64,000 nucleotides of DNA from Holophagae bacterium. GTDB taxonomy: Bacteria > Acidobacteriota > Holophagae > Acanthopleuribacterales > Acanthopleuribacteraceae. Under the pieces are notes generated by a model that did not search any database, had not been told where the DNA came from, and saw nothing but the letters and a program-made list of their open reading frames with translations. Location: contig JAJCXM010000022.1 in assembly GCA_029263455.1 (NCBI GenBank), positions 124,001-188,000 of the forward strand, in the 5' to 3' direction. Within the stretch, counting starts at the first letter, position 1. Each line of letters starts with the position of its first letter. Below, one piece after another: positions 1-8,289 of this stretch. The position numbers were made by a program, and so were the translations under genes.

Positions 1-783
1 AACAAGCGGTGAAGATTCTTTTTGGATCACTACCTGTAGTTCATCGGCTGTTAGAAATAGATCCTTTTTTAGTCCGCGGATAAATTTTTCGATGGGTGGA
101 TGCCATTGAAAAAACGATTCGCCTAACAAGTTGAGCTGAATAGTCACTTGATGTTGACCGTTAGCGCAAGCCACCAACTCCAACGACTCGTGCTCCATGA
201 GTTTAACCAGGAGTTTGGCGAAGAGATAAAATTCACTTTCTTCAAATCGCATCAAAGTGCTGGGAAAGCCTTTGATCGACATCTTCTTTTCGGCTGCCGA
301 ACGCGCGCCCATACGCGCCTCACGCCACGCTTTTCGGTCTCGTTGTGCGAGGGCTGTTTGGCTATTGGCCATGAATTCTAACCAACGAGTCGATATTCCG
401 ATGTCTTCCAGTTGGTCTCTGTAGCGTAGAACCAGTGCGCCCAAATCGAGCTTCTCGGGGGGTATGTGCCGAACCAGTGCCGTTAAACGATGGCGATCGA
501 AACGTTGCCAAACAAATTCAGGCTGTTTTTTAGGCCAACCCTGAGCGCGCAGGAAAATTGCCATCATATGATGGCAGAATGCTGTGTTACGAGCATCTGA
601 ACAGCTACATTTCCATGAACTTGGCCGGCTATCAGTAATTTCTACCTGACAGTAATGGCCGCCGCGATCTTCTTCGACAAATCCGAATAGAATGTGTCGT
701 GCAAAATCGAAGAATTTGAGCCGACCGGCCTCGAGATATTCCTGCGCACGCCGAAAGCACGCCGGGTCGCCAAAATTTGTCAT
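1..783 (-). CDS. SWIM zinc-finger protein, N-terminal part (cut by window edge)
   Basis: An uninterrupted minus-strand reading frame starts at ATG 783 and stays open for 261 codons to the left edge. Residues 59-72 carry a SWIM zinc finger, CxC-x8-CxH (C59, C61, C70, H72). After it comes a helical, basic region without an enzymatic motif. In bacteria this arrangement is common at the N-terminus of SNF2-type helicases and related nucleic-acid proteins, but no helicase motif lies inside the window, so that identity is inference. It is divergent from pyrC with an 85-bp gap. Confidence 0.6.
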   Translation of the reverse strand, partial: MTNFGDPACFRRAQEYLEAGRLKFFDFARHILFGFVEEDRGGHYCQVEITDSRPSSWKCSCSDARNTAFCHHMMAIFLRAQGWPKKQPEFVWQRFDRHRLTALVRHIPPEKLDLGALVLRYRDQLEDIGISTRWLEFMANSQTALAQRDRKAWREARMGARSAAEKKMSIKGFPSTLMRFEESEFYLFAKLLVKLMEHESLELVACANGQHQVTIQLNLLGESFFQWHPPIEKFIRGLKKDLFLTADELQVVIQKESSPLV

Positions 784-820
784 GCGGTCTCCTGTCGCGG
801 TCGCTGATAATAGCAGTTCA

Positions 821-849
821 GCGACACCTGATCGAGCATCCTCTATAAT
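821..849 (+). promoter_or_regulatory. Putative sigma70 promoter of pyrC
   Basis: A perfect TATAAT at 844-849 lies 17 bp after GCGACA (821-826, a partial match to TTGACA). The predicted transcript start is only about 12 bases before the pyrC ATG, leaving just enough room for the AGGAG at 856-860. Confidence 0.45.
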
Positions 850-868
850 TCTTCTAGGAGCGTTCAAT

Positions 869-1879
869 ATGCGTGATTGGGTAATGAGAGCCGCCGACGA
901 CCTGCACGTCCACCTTAGAGACGATGTACGAAGCAGCGCAGCGATACAAGCCATTCGTTTAGGTGGAAGTAGTCGGGTTTTGGCAATGCCAAATACGCAA
1001 CCCGCCATTCTTTCTGGCGCCGATGCGGTCAAGTACCGGGATTGGTTACACCGTCAAGGCTTAGACGTTGAGTTGTTAATGACGATTAAGTTAACCGCCG
1101 ACACGACACCTGAAATCATCATTGAGGCAGCCAGGCTAGGCGCTGTTGCTGGCAAACTGTATCCGTTAGGCGTAACAACCAACTCAGAGGATGGGCTCCA
1201 GGATCCTATGTTTTTGGCGCCTGTGTTTGAAGCAATGCAACAGGTTGACATGGTGCTTTCATTACACGGCGAGGTACCGGGCGTTTTTGTCATGGATGCT
1301 GAGTCGGCCTTTTTGCCACATTTAGATGAGATCAATTCCTGTTTCCCAAACTTAAGGGTTGTTCTGGAACACATCACCACCAAAGACGCGGTGGATTTTG
1401 TAAAGAAAAGCGCTTCTTCGTGCTTAGCGGCCACCATCACCGATCATCACTTAGAGATAACCCTCAGTGATGTGGTGGGTAGCCGAATCAGGCCGCACCA
1501 TTTCTGTATGCCAGTTGCCAAACGGCCCGACGACTTGAAGGCGCTGATCGAGGTGGTGCGATCAGGCGATCCAAGATTCTTTTCTGGCAGCGATTCGGCT
1601 CCTCACCTCATACATGACAAGCAGTCAGACTGCGGCTGTGCCGGCATTTTTAGTTCGCCGTATCATATGCAAGTGCTGGCTTCCATTTTTTCGCGTTGTG
1701 ACATGATGCCTCGGCTCGAGGCATTCACTTCGCAACATGGGGCAAACTTTTATGGTCTGGACGTCAATTCACAACAAATATGTTTAAAACCTAAGAGTTG
1801 GAAAGTGCCTGATCGTTTTGGCGGGATCGTGCCATTTATGGCGGGCAAGATGCTCGATTATGAATTGGAATGGCTCTAG
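869..1879 (+). CDS. pyrC: Dihydroorotase, class II
   Basis: Catalyses reversible cyclisation of N-carbamoyl-aspartate to dihydroorotate in cytosolic pyrimidine synthesis. The 336-residue protein has the short class II (E. coli PyrC) layout: metal-binding HxH at 13-15 (LHVH), the carboxylated lysine K96 in AGKLYPLG, H133 and H168 as further metal ligands, and catalytic D242 in FFSGSDSAPH. I start at ATG 869 because AGGAG (856-860) precedes it and the family begins just before the HxH; an upstream in-frame extension to 692 would overlap the divergent gene and has no family support. It stands alone, with no other pyr gene nearby. Confidence 0.93.
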   Translation: MRDWVMRAADDLHVHLRDDVRSSAAIQAIRLGGSSRVLAMPNTQPAILSGADAVKYRDWLHRQGLDVELLMTIKLTADTTPEIIIEAARLGAVAGKLYPLGVTTNSEDGLQDPMFLAPVFEAMQQVDMVLSLHGEVPGVFVMDAESAFLPHLDEINSCFPNLRVVLEHITTKDAVDFVKKSASSCLAATITDHHLEITLSDVVGSRIRPHHFCMPVAKRPDDLKALIEVVRSGDPRFFSGSDSAPHLIHDKQSDCGCAGIFSSPYHMQVLASIFSRCDMMPRLEAFTSQHGANFYGLDVNSQQICLKPKSWKVPDRFGGIVPFMAGKMLDYELEWL

Positions 1880-1958
1880 GCAAGGGTTTGCTTGTATGTC
1901 TATCGGGGTTGGGATATGTTAAGCGCTCTTAAACGCGGGATGAAGTCTGGGGTGTTTT

Positions 1959-3740
1959 ATGTTTTGGTGTGACGAATTATTGAAGCGATTGGATAACGGG
2001 CTTGACGTCCAAATTATCAATGACTCCAAAACGCCATCTGGTCGCGTTCATGTAGGTGCGCTGCGTGGTGTGTTAATTCACGACGCTGTTTTTCGTGTTT
2101 TAAAAGAAGAAAAAGTCGCGGTTAGATATCTTTACGGCGTAGACGACTATGACCCCTTAGATGAATTACCTGCGGGAAATAAAGAATTTTTTGCCCCGTA
2201 CCTTGGCATGCCCTTATGCAATGTGCCTGCGCCTCCAGGATCAGATGCGCCAGACATTGCCCATTACTTCATTTCCGAGTTTTTTGATGTCTTCAAAGAG
2301 TTAGGTGTGGAGCCCGAAATCTATCACATGCGTGATGTTTACCGAGCGGGTCGTTTCAATGAAGCCATCGATCGGATATTACGCAATGCCGAAAAAGTCA
2401 GACAGATATACCTACGAGTAAGTGGCTCCGAACGTGCCGAACATTGGTACCCGTTCCAAGCCATTTGCGAGTCTTGTGGTCGAATCGGAACATCTGAAGT
2501 TTTTGATTACGATGGTAAAGAAGTTAGTTACCGCTGTCGAACCGATCTCGTTTCTTGGGCGACCGGTTGTGGATACGAGGGCAAAATCTCGCCTTTTGAT
2601 GGAAACGGGAAGTTACCGTGGAAATTGGAGTGGGTCGCCAAGTGGGCCGAATTCCCCGTGAGCATAGAAGGCGCAGGTAAGGATCACAGCACCAAAGGTG
2701 GGTCCCGAGATGTATCAGGCAGGATTTTAGGTGAACTGTTCTCGCTGAAACCGCCCGTCAATATTCCCTATGAGTTTTTTCTTGTTGGTGGCGCCAAGAT
2801 GAGTTCGTCAAAAGGACTAGGCGTATCGGCACGTGAAATGGCCGATTTTTTACCACCCGAGTTATTGCGGTTCCTTATGATCCGGCCGCGACCGAACAAA
2901 CCGGTCAATTTCGAGCCTGACGAGATGAGCATCAACAAGTTGTTCAACGAATATGATCGTTACCACCACAAAGTGACTGGCGAAGAGCAGGAACCTTCAC
3001 TTGAAGACAGGCGTATTTATGACCTGTCCGATATCCGTAAGCAGTCAGACTATTATGCCGAAAGTTTTCAAACTGTGACGGCCTTGGTGCAGATGCCTCA
3101 CCTTAATGTTGAAGAAGAGGTGGCTAAACGTAAAGGAAGCCAGCTGACTGCCGTTGAGAAAGACCGCTTAGCCGATCGCGTGAAGGCAGCCTCGTATTGG
3201 TTGAATCACTACGCAAAAGATGACGAAAAGTTGGTCTTGCAGCCGGCTCTACCTGAAAGCGCTGAAAGGCTCAGTCATACACAGCGAGCGTTCCTACATC
3301 AGTTGGCCGACAGGCTACCTGAGGTGGATTGGGATGAATCGTCGATCCAGGGACTGACATTCGAAGTGGCAAGACTTACGCCGCTTAAACAAAGCATGGC
3401 TTTTGCCGCCATTTACTGTGTGCTTTTGGACAAAAGCGCGGGCCCCAAGGCCGGTAATCTTTTGGCCTTCTTAGATCGTGCCTTTGTCACAAATCGATTT
3501 CTAGAAACATCGTTTGATATGTCGGCCTACCTGAACGAAGCGGCTATGTCTTACGCTGAGTTTGATGAATGGTCGGCGGTTAATGAATCTAAGATTAGTT
3601 CGGTATCTGTAGATGAGGAAATCAAAACCGAATTTGTGGGCATTCGATTTACCTCGAAAGAACGAGTACAACGTATTTGGGTCAAAGCAGCGACTGAGGC
3701 CCAGCTCACCAAGATACGCAAACGATGTGAAAAGGAGTAA
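1959..3740 (+). CDS. lysK: Lysyl-tRNA synthetase, class I
   Basis: Charges tRNA-Lys with lysine in the cytosol. The 593-residue protein belongs to the class I (Rossmann) LysRS type rather than the common class II enzyme. It has a HIGH-like HVGA at 31-34 within TPSGRVHVGALRG, KMSSSK at 280-285, and cysteine pairs around residues 169-210 that could bind zinc. The C-terminal half is helical, as in the anticodon-binding part of the family. Class I LysRS is typical of archaea, spirochaetes, many alpha-proteobacteria and scattered other bacteria. The next gene starts 2 bp after its stop, so the two are probably cotranscribed. Confidence 0.93.
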   Translation: MFWCDELLKRLDNGLDVQIINDSKTPSGRVHVGALRGVLIHDAVFRVLKEEKVAVRYLYGVDDYDPLDELPAGNKEFFAPYLGMPLCNVPAPPGSDAPDIAHYFISEFFDVFKELGVEPEIYHMRDVYRAGRFNEAIDRILRNAEKVRQIYLRVSGSERAEHWYPFQAICESCGRIGTSEVFDYDGKEVSYRCRTDLVSWATGCGYEGKISPFDGNGKLPWKLEWVAKWAEFPVSIEGAGKDHSTKGGSRDVSGRILGELFSLKPPVNIPYEFFLVGGAKMSSSKGLGVSAREMADFLPPELLRFLMIRPRPNKPVNFEPDEMSINKLFNEYDRYHHKVTGEEQEPSLEDRRIYDLSDIRKQSDYYAESFQTVTALVQMPHLNVEEEVAKRKGSQLTAVEKDRLADRVKAASYWLNHYAKDDEKLVLQPALPESAERLSHTQRAFLHQLADRLPEVDWDESSIQGLTFEVARLTPLKQSMAFAAIYCVLLDKSAGPKAGNLLAFLDRAFVTNRFLETSFDMSAYLNEAAMSYAEFDEWSAVNESKISSVSVDEEIKTEFVGIRFTSKERVQRIWVKAATEAQLTKIRKRCEKE

Positions 3741-3742
3741 CG

Positions 3743-4300
3743 ATGGTTTTGACACCCTCTAGCCAAGTGCCCTTGGGTTCAGAGGCGCCGAATTTTGAAC
3801 TAATTGACCCACGTGATCAGGTGGTCAAGAGCCTGGAAACGTTGAAGTCAGCCAACGGTACCTTAATCATGTTCATCTGTAACCATTGCCCGTTTGTGAA
3901 ACACGTGGTTGATGGCTTAGTTACGCTTGGAAATGACTATATGGCCAAAGGCATAGCTGTGATCGCGATTAACTCTAACGACGTTGAAAATTACCCTGCT
4001 GATAGTCCAGAGTTGATGGCCAGTCTCGCTGTGTCCAAGCAATTCCCGTTTCCGTATCTTTACGACGAGAGCCAGGCGGTGGCCAAATCTTACCGGGCTG
4101 CCTGTACGCCCGACTTCTTTTTGTACGATGGCCAGAATCGCTTGGTATATAGAGGGCAACTAGATGACTCGCGTCCTGGCAACGGAATTCCGGTTAGCGG
4201 ACACGATTTAAGGTTAGCTATGGATGCGCTGCTTGGCGGACAACCAATCGCTGAGCTTCAACATCCTAGCATCGGCTGCAACATTAAGTGGAAAATGTAG
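3743..4300 (+). CDS. Thioredoxin-fold redox protein (AhpC/TSA-TlpA type)
   Basis: The 185-residue protein has a thioredoxin-like fold: an early GSEAPNFEL segment typical of AhpC/TSA proteins, then a CNHCPFVKH active-site motif near residues 50-58 (CxxC), and a cis-proline region (ACTPDFFLYD). This subgroup is cytosolic and lacks a signal peptide. The likely role is thiol-disulfide exchange or peroxide reduction; the physiological substrate cannot be read from sequence. An AAGGAG lies just before the ATG, inside the end of lysK, and implies translational coupling. Confidence 0.85.
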   Translation: MVLTPSSQVPLGSEAPNFELIDPRDQVVKSLETLKSANGTLIMFICNHCPFVKHVVDGLVTLGNDYMAKGIAVIAINSNDVENYPADSPELMASLAVSKQFPFPYLYDESQAVAKSYRAACTPDFFLYDGQNRLVYRGQLDDSRPGNGIPVSGHDLRLAMDALLGGQPIAELQHPSIGCNIKWKM

Positions 4301-4474
4301 GGTCGACTGTTTTTTAGGGTTTGAATTGTCGATTTCGGGCCAAATTTGCCACAACTGGCGACCTTAAGACACATCACTGCACATCTATTCATAGGTCTGG
4401 TACGCGATTTGCTCAATTGGGTATGTGTAAAGACCTGTCAAATCGTTAATCCCTTGGGGGACGCCATTCGGATC

Positions 4475-5155
4475 ATGAGCAAGGTCCTTGTAATTGAATA
4501 CGCCAACGAGGTCGGAAGTGCTGTTCAGAGGCTACTTTCGGTGAATGGCCACGATGTTGTTGTGACCGATGAAGGGCTCGATGGATGGGTTCGATTGAGC
4601 GAGGATCACTACGACTTAATGATCCTAGACGTTCAAGTGGTTGAATCCAACCCCTTGGATTTTTGCCGTCGAGCAAAAGAGCGTAAACCTCACATGCCTC
4701 AGCTGGTTATCTCAAATCGAGGTGAAGCACCGGACGTCATTCGTGCGCTCGAAGCGGGCGCTTCTGGCTATTGTGTTAAGCCAGTCAACCCCTTTGAACT
4801 GGTGGCGAGAGCAGAAGCGTTGATTCGCTTGAAACACGACCTCGAATGGAGTGAGAAAATATACCGATTTGGGGATAACCTGGTCGATTTGCAGACATTC
4901 CATGTATTTAGAAATGGGAAGTTTGTCGACTTGTCTGGAGTTATTCTAGATTTACTCAAACACTTGGTACGCAATGAAGGCGAACTCATTAGTCGCGAAG
5001 CTTTGCTTAAGGAAGTGTGGGGCTGTAATGGTCCAAACGTCACGCGAACGGTTGACGTGCATATATCTAAGTTGAGGCGTAAAGTTGAGCGGGATCCTCG
5101 TAATCCGCGTCATATCGTGACCGTTCAAGGTAAAGGCTATCGCTTCGTTAAGTGA
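4475..5155 (+). CDS. OmpR/PhoB-family response regulator (orphan)
   Basis: The 226-residue DNA-binding regulator has a receiver domain (about 1-115) with phospho-acceptor D52 in LMILDVQVV and conserved K102 in YCVKPVNPFE, followed by an OmpR-type winged helix (about 130-226) ending RHIVTVQGKGYRFVK. I start at ATG 4475; an in-frame extension to 4346 has no homologous content. The acidic pair that normally binds Mg2+ after beta-1 is altered: the segment reads VLVIEYANEV, leaving one glutamate. No histidine kinase is adjacent. Its stop overlaps the convergent truD stop region by 8 bp. Confidence 0.88.
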   Translation: MSKVLVIEYANEVGSAVQRLLSVNGHDVVVTDEGLDGWVRLSEDHYDLMILDVQVVESNPLDFCRRAKERKPHMPQLVISNRGEAPDVIRALEAGASGYCVKPVNPFELVARAEALIRLKHDLEWSEKIYRFGDNLVDLQTFHVFRNGKFVDLSGVILDLLKHLVRNEGELISREALLKEVWGCNGPNVTRTVDVHISKLRRKVERDPRNPRHIVTVQGKGYRFVK

Positions 5156-6137
5156 CGCTAGGCGGATGCAGCCATTGGTTCTCACTAAAGTTCGGCCATT
5201 GCCAGAATGGATCGCTCAAACATTTTGCGCGAAAGATGGCCATTAGAACGACGGTCGCATAACAACCCGACCTTAACTTGAAACTCAAATGTGTGTTGCC
5301 ATGATCGTTTTGGCAGGTTAGCTCCCATGTTTGAGACCACAATAGCCGCCGCGATCCTTGGCCTGATTTTCCGCGGCGCACGAAATCTGCAGGACTAAGC
5401 CCATATCGGCTCAAGAATTGTTGCTCTAAGTCGTGTTCTGGGCATGCCATCTTTGCTCCAAACATGGGCCCTGTTGGCACAATTTCCCCAGTTTCTAAAC
5501 GCGATTTCAAGGTCGTATCTGAGGAGCTCCAAAAAGTCTTCTTTGAATTGGGGAACCCGTAAATATCACCCTCAACAAAGTGGGGAGATTCTTTTAGGCG
5601 CCATTGTAAGTAAAGGTTGAAAAAAGTTGCCTGGACTTGAGAGAAGGCGTCTCTCCGGGCGCGTTCAACCCAGGGCTTGGGATTATCCAAATTGGCGGGA
5701 TCAAAGCGACCGAACCGTTGCCCGCCATAAAAGTTGGGGAATTTAAACTCGGCGTTTAGCGGTTGATCGTCAATTGGGCCGCCAAGCGTCAACTCAAAAT
5801 GGTTAAGGCGTACATGGCCTAAAGATAATCCGTGGGCGTGGTATTGGAGATCCAAAATGCGCAGCTGAGGGTGATCGCTCGGCTCTCTTATAGCTGGAAT
5901 TCGAGGATAAGACAGCCATTGCCGCGCGGTCGCATCGCGATCCTTTTTGCCTGCATGTTTGATGTGGTCAATTGGCACACCTAGCTGTTCGCTCAGCATT
6001 CGTTTTGCCGCTGCGGTTGAAATACCCTTTTTTTCGATAAACACAAAGACGTGATCACCGCTGCCAGACGGCTGGAAAAATAGCTCTTCTGTCACGCGAA
6101 AAGTGTCCGCGGACTGTTGAAAACTAAGTGTCGGCAT
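5148..6137 (-). CDS. truD: tRNA pseudouridine(13) synthase TruD
   Basis: Converts U13 of tRNA-Glu to pseudouridine. The 329-residue protein carries the TruD signature AGKKDRDATARQW with catalytic D66, and the PNFYGGQRFG motif that matches the family's PNYFGxQRFG. Length is close to the E. coli enzyme (about 350). The ATG overlaps the last 14 bp of ribF, so translation is probably coupled. It is the last gene of the carD-pgpA-ribF-truD group. Confidence 0.92.
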   Translation of the reverse strand: MPTLSFQQSADTFRVTEELFFQPSGSGDHVFVFIEKKGISTAAAKRMLSEQLGVPIDHIKHAGKKDRDATARQWLSYPRIPAIREPSDHPQLRILDLQYHAHGLSLGHVRLNHFELTLGGPIDDQPLNAEFKFPNFYGGQRFGRFDPANLDNPKPWVERARRDAFSQVQATFFNLYLQWRLKESPHFVEGDIYGFPNSKKTFWSSSDTTLKSRLETGEIVPTGPMFGAKMACPEHDLEQQFLSRYGLSPADFVRRGKSGQGSRRLLWSQTWELTCQNDHGNTHLSFKLRSGCYATVVLMAIFRAKCLSDPFWQWPNFSENQWLHPPSVT

Positions 6138-7089
6138 CGATGAGCGCTAGTACTTCGGAGGCTATATGGGGCGCATTTCGATCGCTCGCTTGGCGACGTT
6201 GCTGTAAGTCATGCCCAATCTGTTCAATAAGCACCTGTCGACTGGAGAAACGTTGTTCAGGACGAATCCAATCGTTAAAGGCTAATAGAGCGCGAGTACC
6301 ATACAAATCATCCTGATAGTCCAATATGTGAGTCTCGATATGGCGCACCGAATCATTGTGCAAGGTGGGACGTACTCCGATGTTCGTGATGGAACGACGC
6401 CATGCTTGATTGACGTACATCCATGTGGCGTAAACGCCATTACAAGGGACGACTTCGCTATCGATCTCCAAATTGGCTGTCGGGAATCCCATATCACTGC
6501 CCAGCTTCGCGCCTGCGACGATGGTGCCCGTCACAAAAAATGGCCGTCCCAATAAGTTGTGGCATTCGGACATGTGACCCTGTGCAATTTCATGGCGCAA
6601 CCGAGATGACGAAAGGGTGCCGTGCTTGTCTTTTACTTCGGGCACAGCCATACAGACGTAGCCATATTTGGGCGCTAAATCATGGAGCATTTGTATATCG
6701 CCGGCGCGTTGATTCCCGAATCGAAAATCCTGCCCTACATACAATCGTCGTATTTTAAATGCACAGCACATTTGTTCTACAAAAGCCTCTGGCGAGGTTG
6801 ATGCCAGCGCTTGATCAAAAGGGAGCTCTATATAGTGGTCGACGCCGTGATGTTCCAATAGCGCAAGCTTCTGGTCCCTATTCTGAATCAATTTGGGTGC
6901 TTTTTGTGGCGCCAAAATACGTAGAGGATGTGGTGAAAAACTTAATACCGCTGTTTTGAAGCCGCCCTCGAATGCTTCCTTGCGCGCTTGGGCTATGACA
7001 AATTGATGGCCTTTGTGCACGCCATCGTAGTTGCCAATCAAGAGACACAATTCGTCACCAATCGCTTGGCCAAAAACAGTGATGTTCAT
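6124..7089 (-). CDS. ribF: Bifunctional riboflavin kinase/FAD synthetase
   Basis: Makes FMN from riboflavin and FAD from FMN. The N-terminal nucleotidyltransferase domain has GNYDGVHKGHQ (family GNFDGVHxGH) near residues 18-28 and a late SSSRLRHEI. The C-terminal flavokinase domain begins around residue 180, with LGRPFFVTGTIVAG and GFPTANLEI. At 321 residues it matches the usual 310-330. Its ATG overlaps the pgpA stop by 4 bp. Confidence 0.95.
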   Translation of the reverse strand: MNITVFGQAIGDELCLLIGNYDGVHKGHQFVIAQARKEAFEGGFKTAVLSFSPHPLRILAPQKAPKLIQNRDQKLALLEHHGVDHYIELPFDQALASTSPEAFVEQMCCAFKIRRLYVGQDFRFGNQRAGDIQMLHDLAPKYGYVCMAVPEVKDKHGTLSSSRLRHEIAQGHMSECHNLLGRPFFVTGTIVAGAKLGSDMGFPTANLEIDSEVVPCNGVYATWMYVNQAWRRSITNIGVRPTLHNDSVRHIETHILDYQDDLYGTRALLAFNDWIRPEQRFSSRQVLIEQIGHDLQQRRQASDRNAPHIASEVLALIDADT

Positions 7090-7550
7090 CCGGTGAACCA
7101 GCGATATGCAAACATAATCGAAGCCGCCACCATGCCAGCCAATACGTCATCTGCCATGACGCCCCAACCCTCGGGCAAATTCCCGGAACGCCCAATAAGG
7201 TGTGGCTTCCAGATATCAAAGATACGGAAGAGTGTAAACCCGAGAGCGAGCTCCATCAGGCTTGTTCCTGAACCAAGGAACGTTATCCCAATTCCGGCTA
7301 TTTCATCGATCACAACCGTCTGTGGATCGTGACTCCCCATGTCGCGTTCCACTAGGGTTGACACCCAGACACCGATGAAAACGAGAGCTAAGCAAACGAG
7401 ACCTTCGCCCAAGAGGTTAAGTCTAGGCCAAAGCAGCCAAATAAGTACGGTCCCAACGACTGAACCCGCTGTGCCGGGCCCTTTGGGTACATATCCAGCA
7501 CCCAGTCCCGTCGCGATTGGGTAAACCATCCAGCGCGTTACTGGGTGCAC
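7086..7550 (-). CDS. pgpA: Phosphatidylglycerophosphatase A
   Basis: Integral membrane phosphatase that dephosphorylates phosphatidylglycerol phosphate in phosphatidylglycerol synthesis. The 154-residue protein has the family signatures GYVPKGPGTAGS near the N-terminus, VIDEIAGIGI in the middle, and GVMADDVLAG near the C-terminus, separated by hydrophobic helices. It lies 14 bp downstream of carD and overlaps ribF, so the four genes are likely one transcript. Confidence 0.93.
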   Translation of the reverse strand: MHPVTRWMVYPIATGLGAGYVPKGPGTAGSVVGTVLIWLLWPRLNLLGEGLVCLALVFIGVWVSTLVERDMGSHDPQTVVIDEIAGIGITFLGSGTSLMELALGFTLFRIFDIWKPHLIGRSGNLPEGWGVMADDVLAGMVAASIMFAYRWFTG

Positions 7551-7564
7551 AGATTTATGTCAGC

Positions 7565-8173
7565 CTAGGTCGTCGCGGGTGTTTCGGTTTTTGTATCGGA
7601 ACTTGCTTCGGTAGTTGTTTCGGTATTGTTATCTTCTGCTTCAGCCGCTTCAGCCGCTTCGGCTGCCGGATCTTCTTCAGGTGACCTCAAGATGGCTTTG
7701 TCTAGGGAATCACCAAGCAATGCATTTGCTTTATCCGAGTCCAGAGCGTTAACGATGGAAATCTCGTCAGCTAGGCGTTTGCGAATCTGGTCGTACATTC
7801 GCTTTTCTTCAAACGTTGCTTTGGTTTTGTGGATCAAGTTATGGATGGTGGTCACTACCAAGCCCATATCTTCGAAATCACCGGTCTGGCGTAACAGCTC
7901 AAATTTGCTTTTACGGTTCTTGTGGTGAAGTTTGGTTAGTTTGTGGTCGGGCACAAACGCGTCCAGTGCCACCTCTAGCTCTTTAGGGCTCAGAAGGCTT
8001 CGTACACCGACTCGTTTAACGTTGCCTTCCGGGATACTAATTTTTGTTTTGCCATCAAATGAGACAAGATCAAAAAAGTCGATCGCACGGCCGTACATTT
8101 CTTTATGGGATTGCTTTTGGATGAGAAATACGCCACCTTTGGGGTAGAATACGTGATCTCCAAGGTTGAACAT
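7565..8173 (-). CDS. CarD/CdnL-type RNA polymerase-binding regulator
   Basis: CarD-type proteins bind the RNA polymerase beta subunit through an N-terminal Tudor-like domain and stabilise open promoter complexes with a C-terminal helical domain. The N-terminal segment FNLGDHVFYPKGGVFLI and the helical part (about 70-160) fit the family. The protein is 202 residues, longer than usual because of a low-complexity acidic Ala/Glu/Thr tail from about residue 163, encoded partly by imperfect 9-bp repeats. It contains no tryptophan, although characterised CarD proteins use a conserved Trp to wedge the DNA minor groove. GAGGT precedes the ATG. Confidence 0.87.
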   Translation of the reverse strand: MFNLGDHVFYPKGGVFLIQKQSHKEMYGRAIDFFDLVSFDGKTKISIPEGNVKRVGVRSLLSPKELEVALDAFVPDHKLTKLHHKNRKSKFELLRQTGDFEDMGLVVTTIHNLIHKTKATFEEKRMYDQIRKRLADEISIVNALDSDKANALLGDSLDKAILRSPEEDPAAEAAEAAEAEDNNTETTTEASSDTKTETPATT

Positions 8174-8202
8174 TCAGGTACCTCGCTACAAACGGTCCTG
8201 CG

Positions 8203-8232
8203 ATGATAGCATTTTTGGACCCTTTTTTGCAA
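8203..8232 (-). promoter_or_regulatory. Putative sigma70 promoter of carD group
   Basis: On the minus strand TTGCAA (8232-8227) is followed after 18 bp by TATCAT (8208-8203). A leader of about 25 bases would contain the GAGGT before the carD ATG at 8173. Confidence 0.5.
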
Positions 8233-8289
8233 GGGTTAAGGCGCTCTCTGCGTATTGTGCGATCCTGTAAGTGTTTTTAAAATAAGAGC

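Noticed and set aside
692-868. N-terminal extension of pyrC
   Set aside because: It overlaps the divergent SWIM gene and contains no family sequence; a good ribosome site precedes ATG 869.
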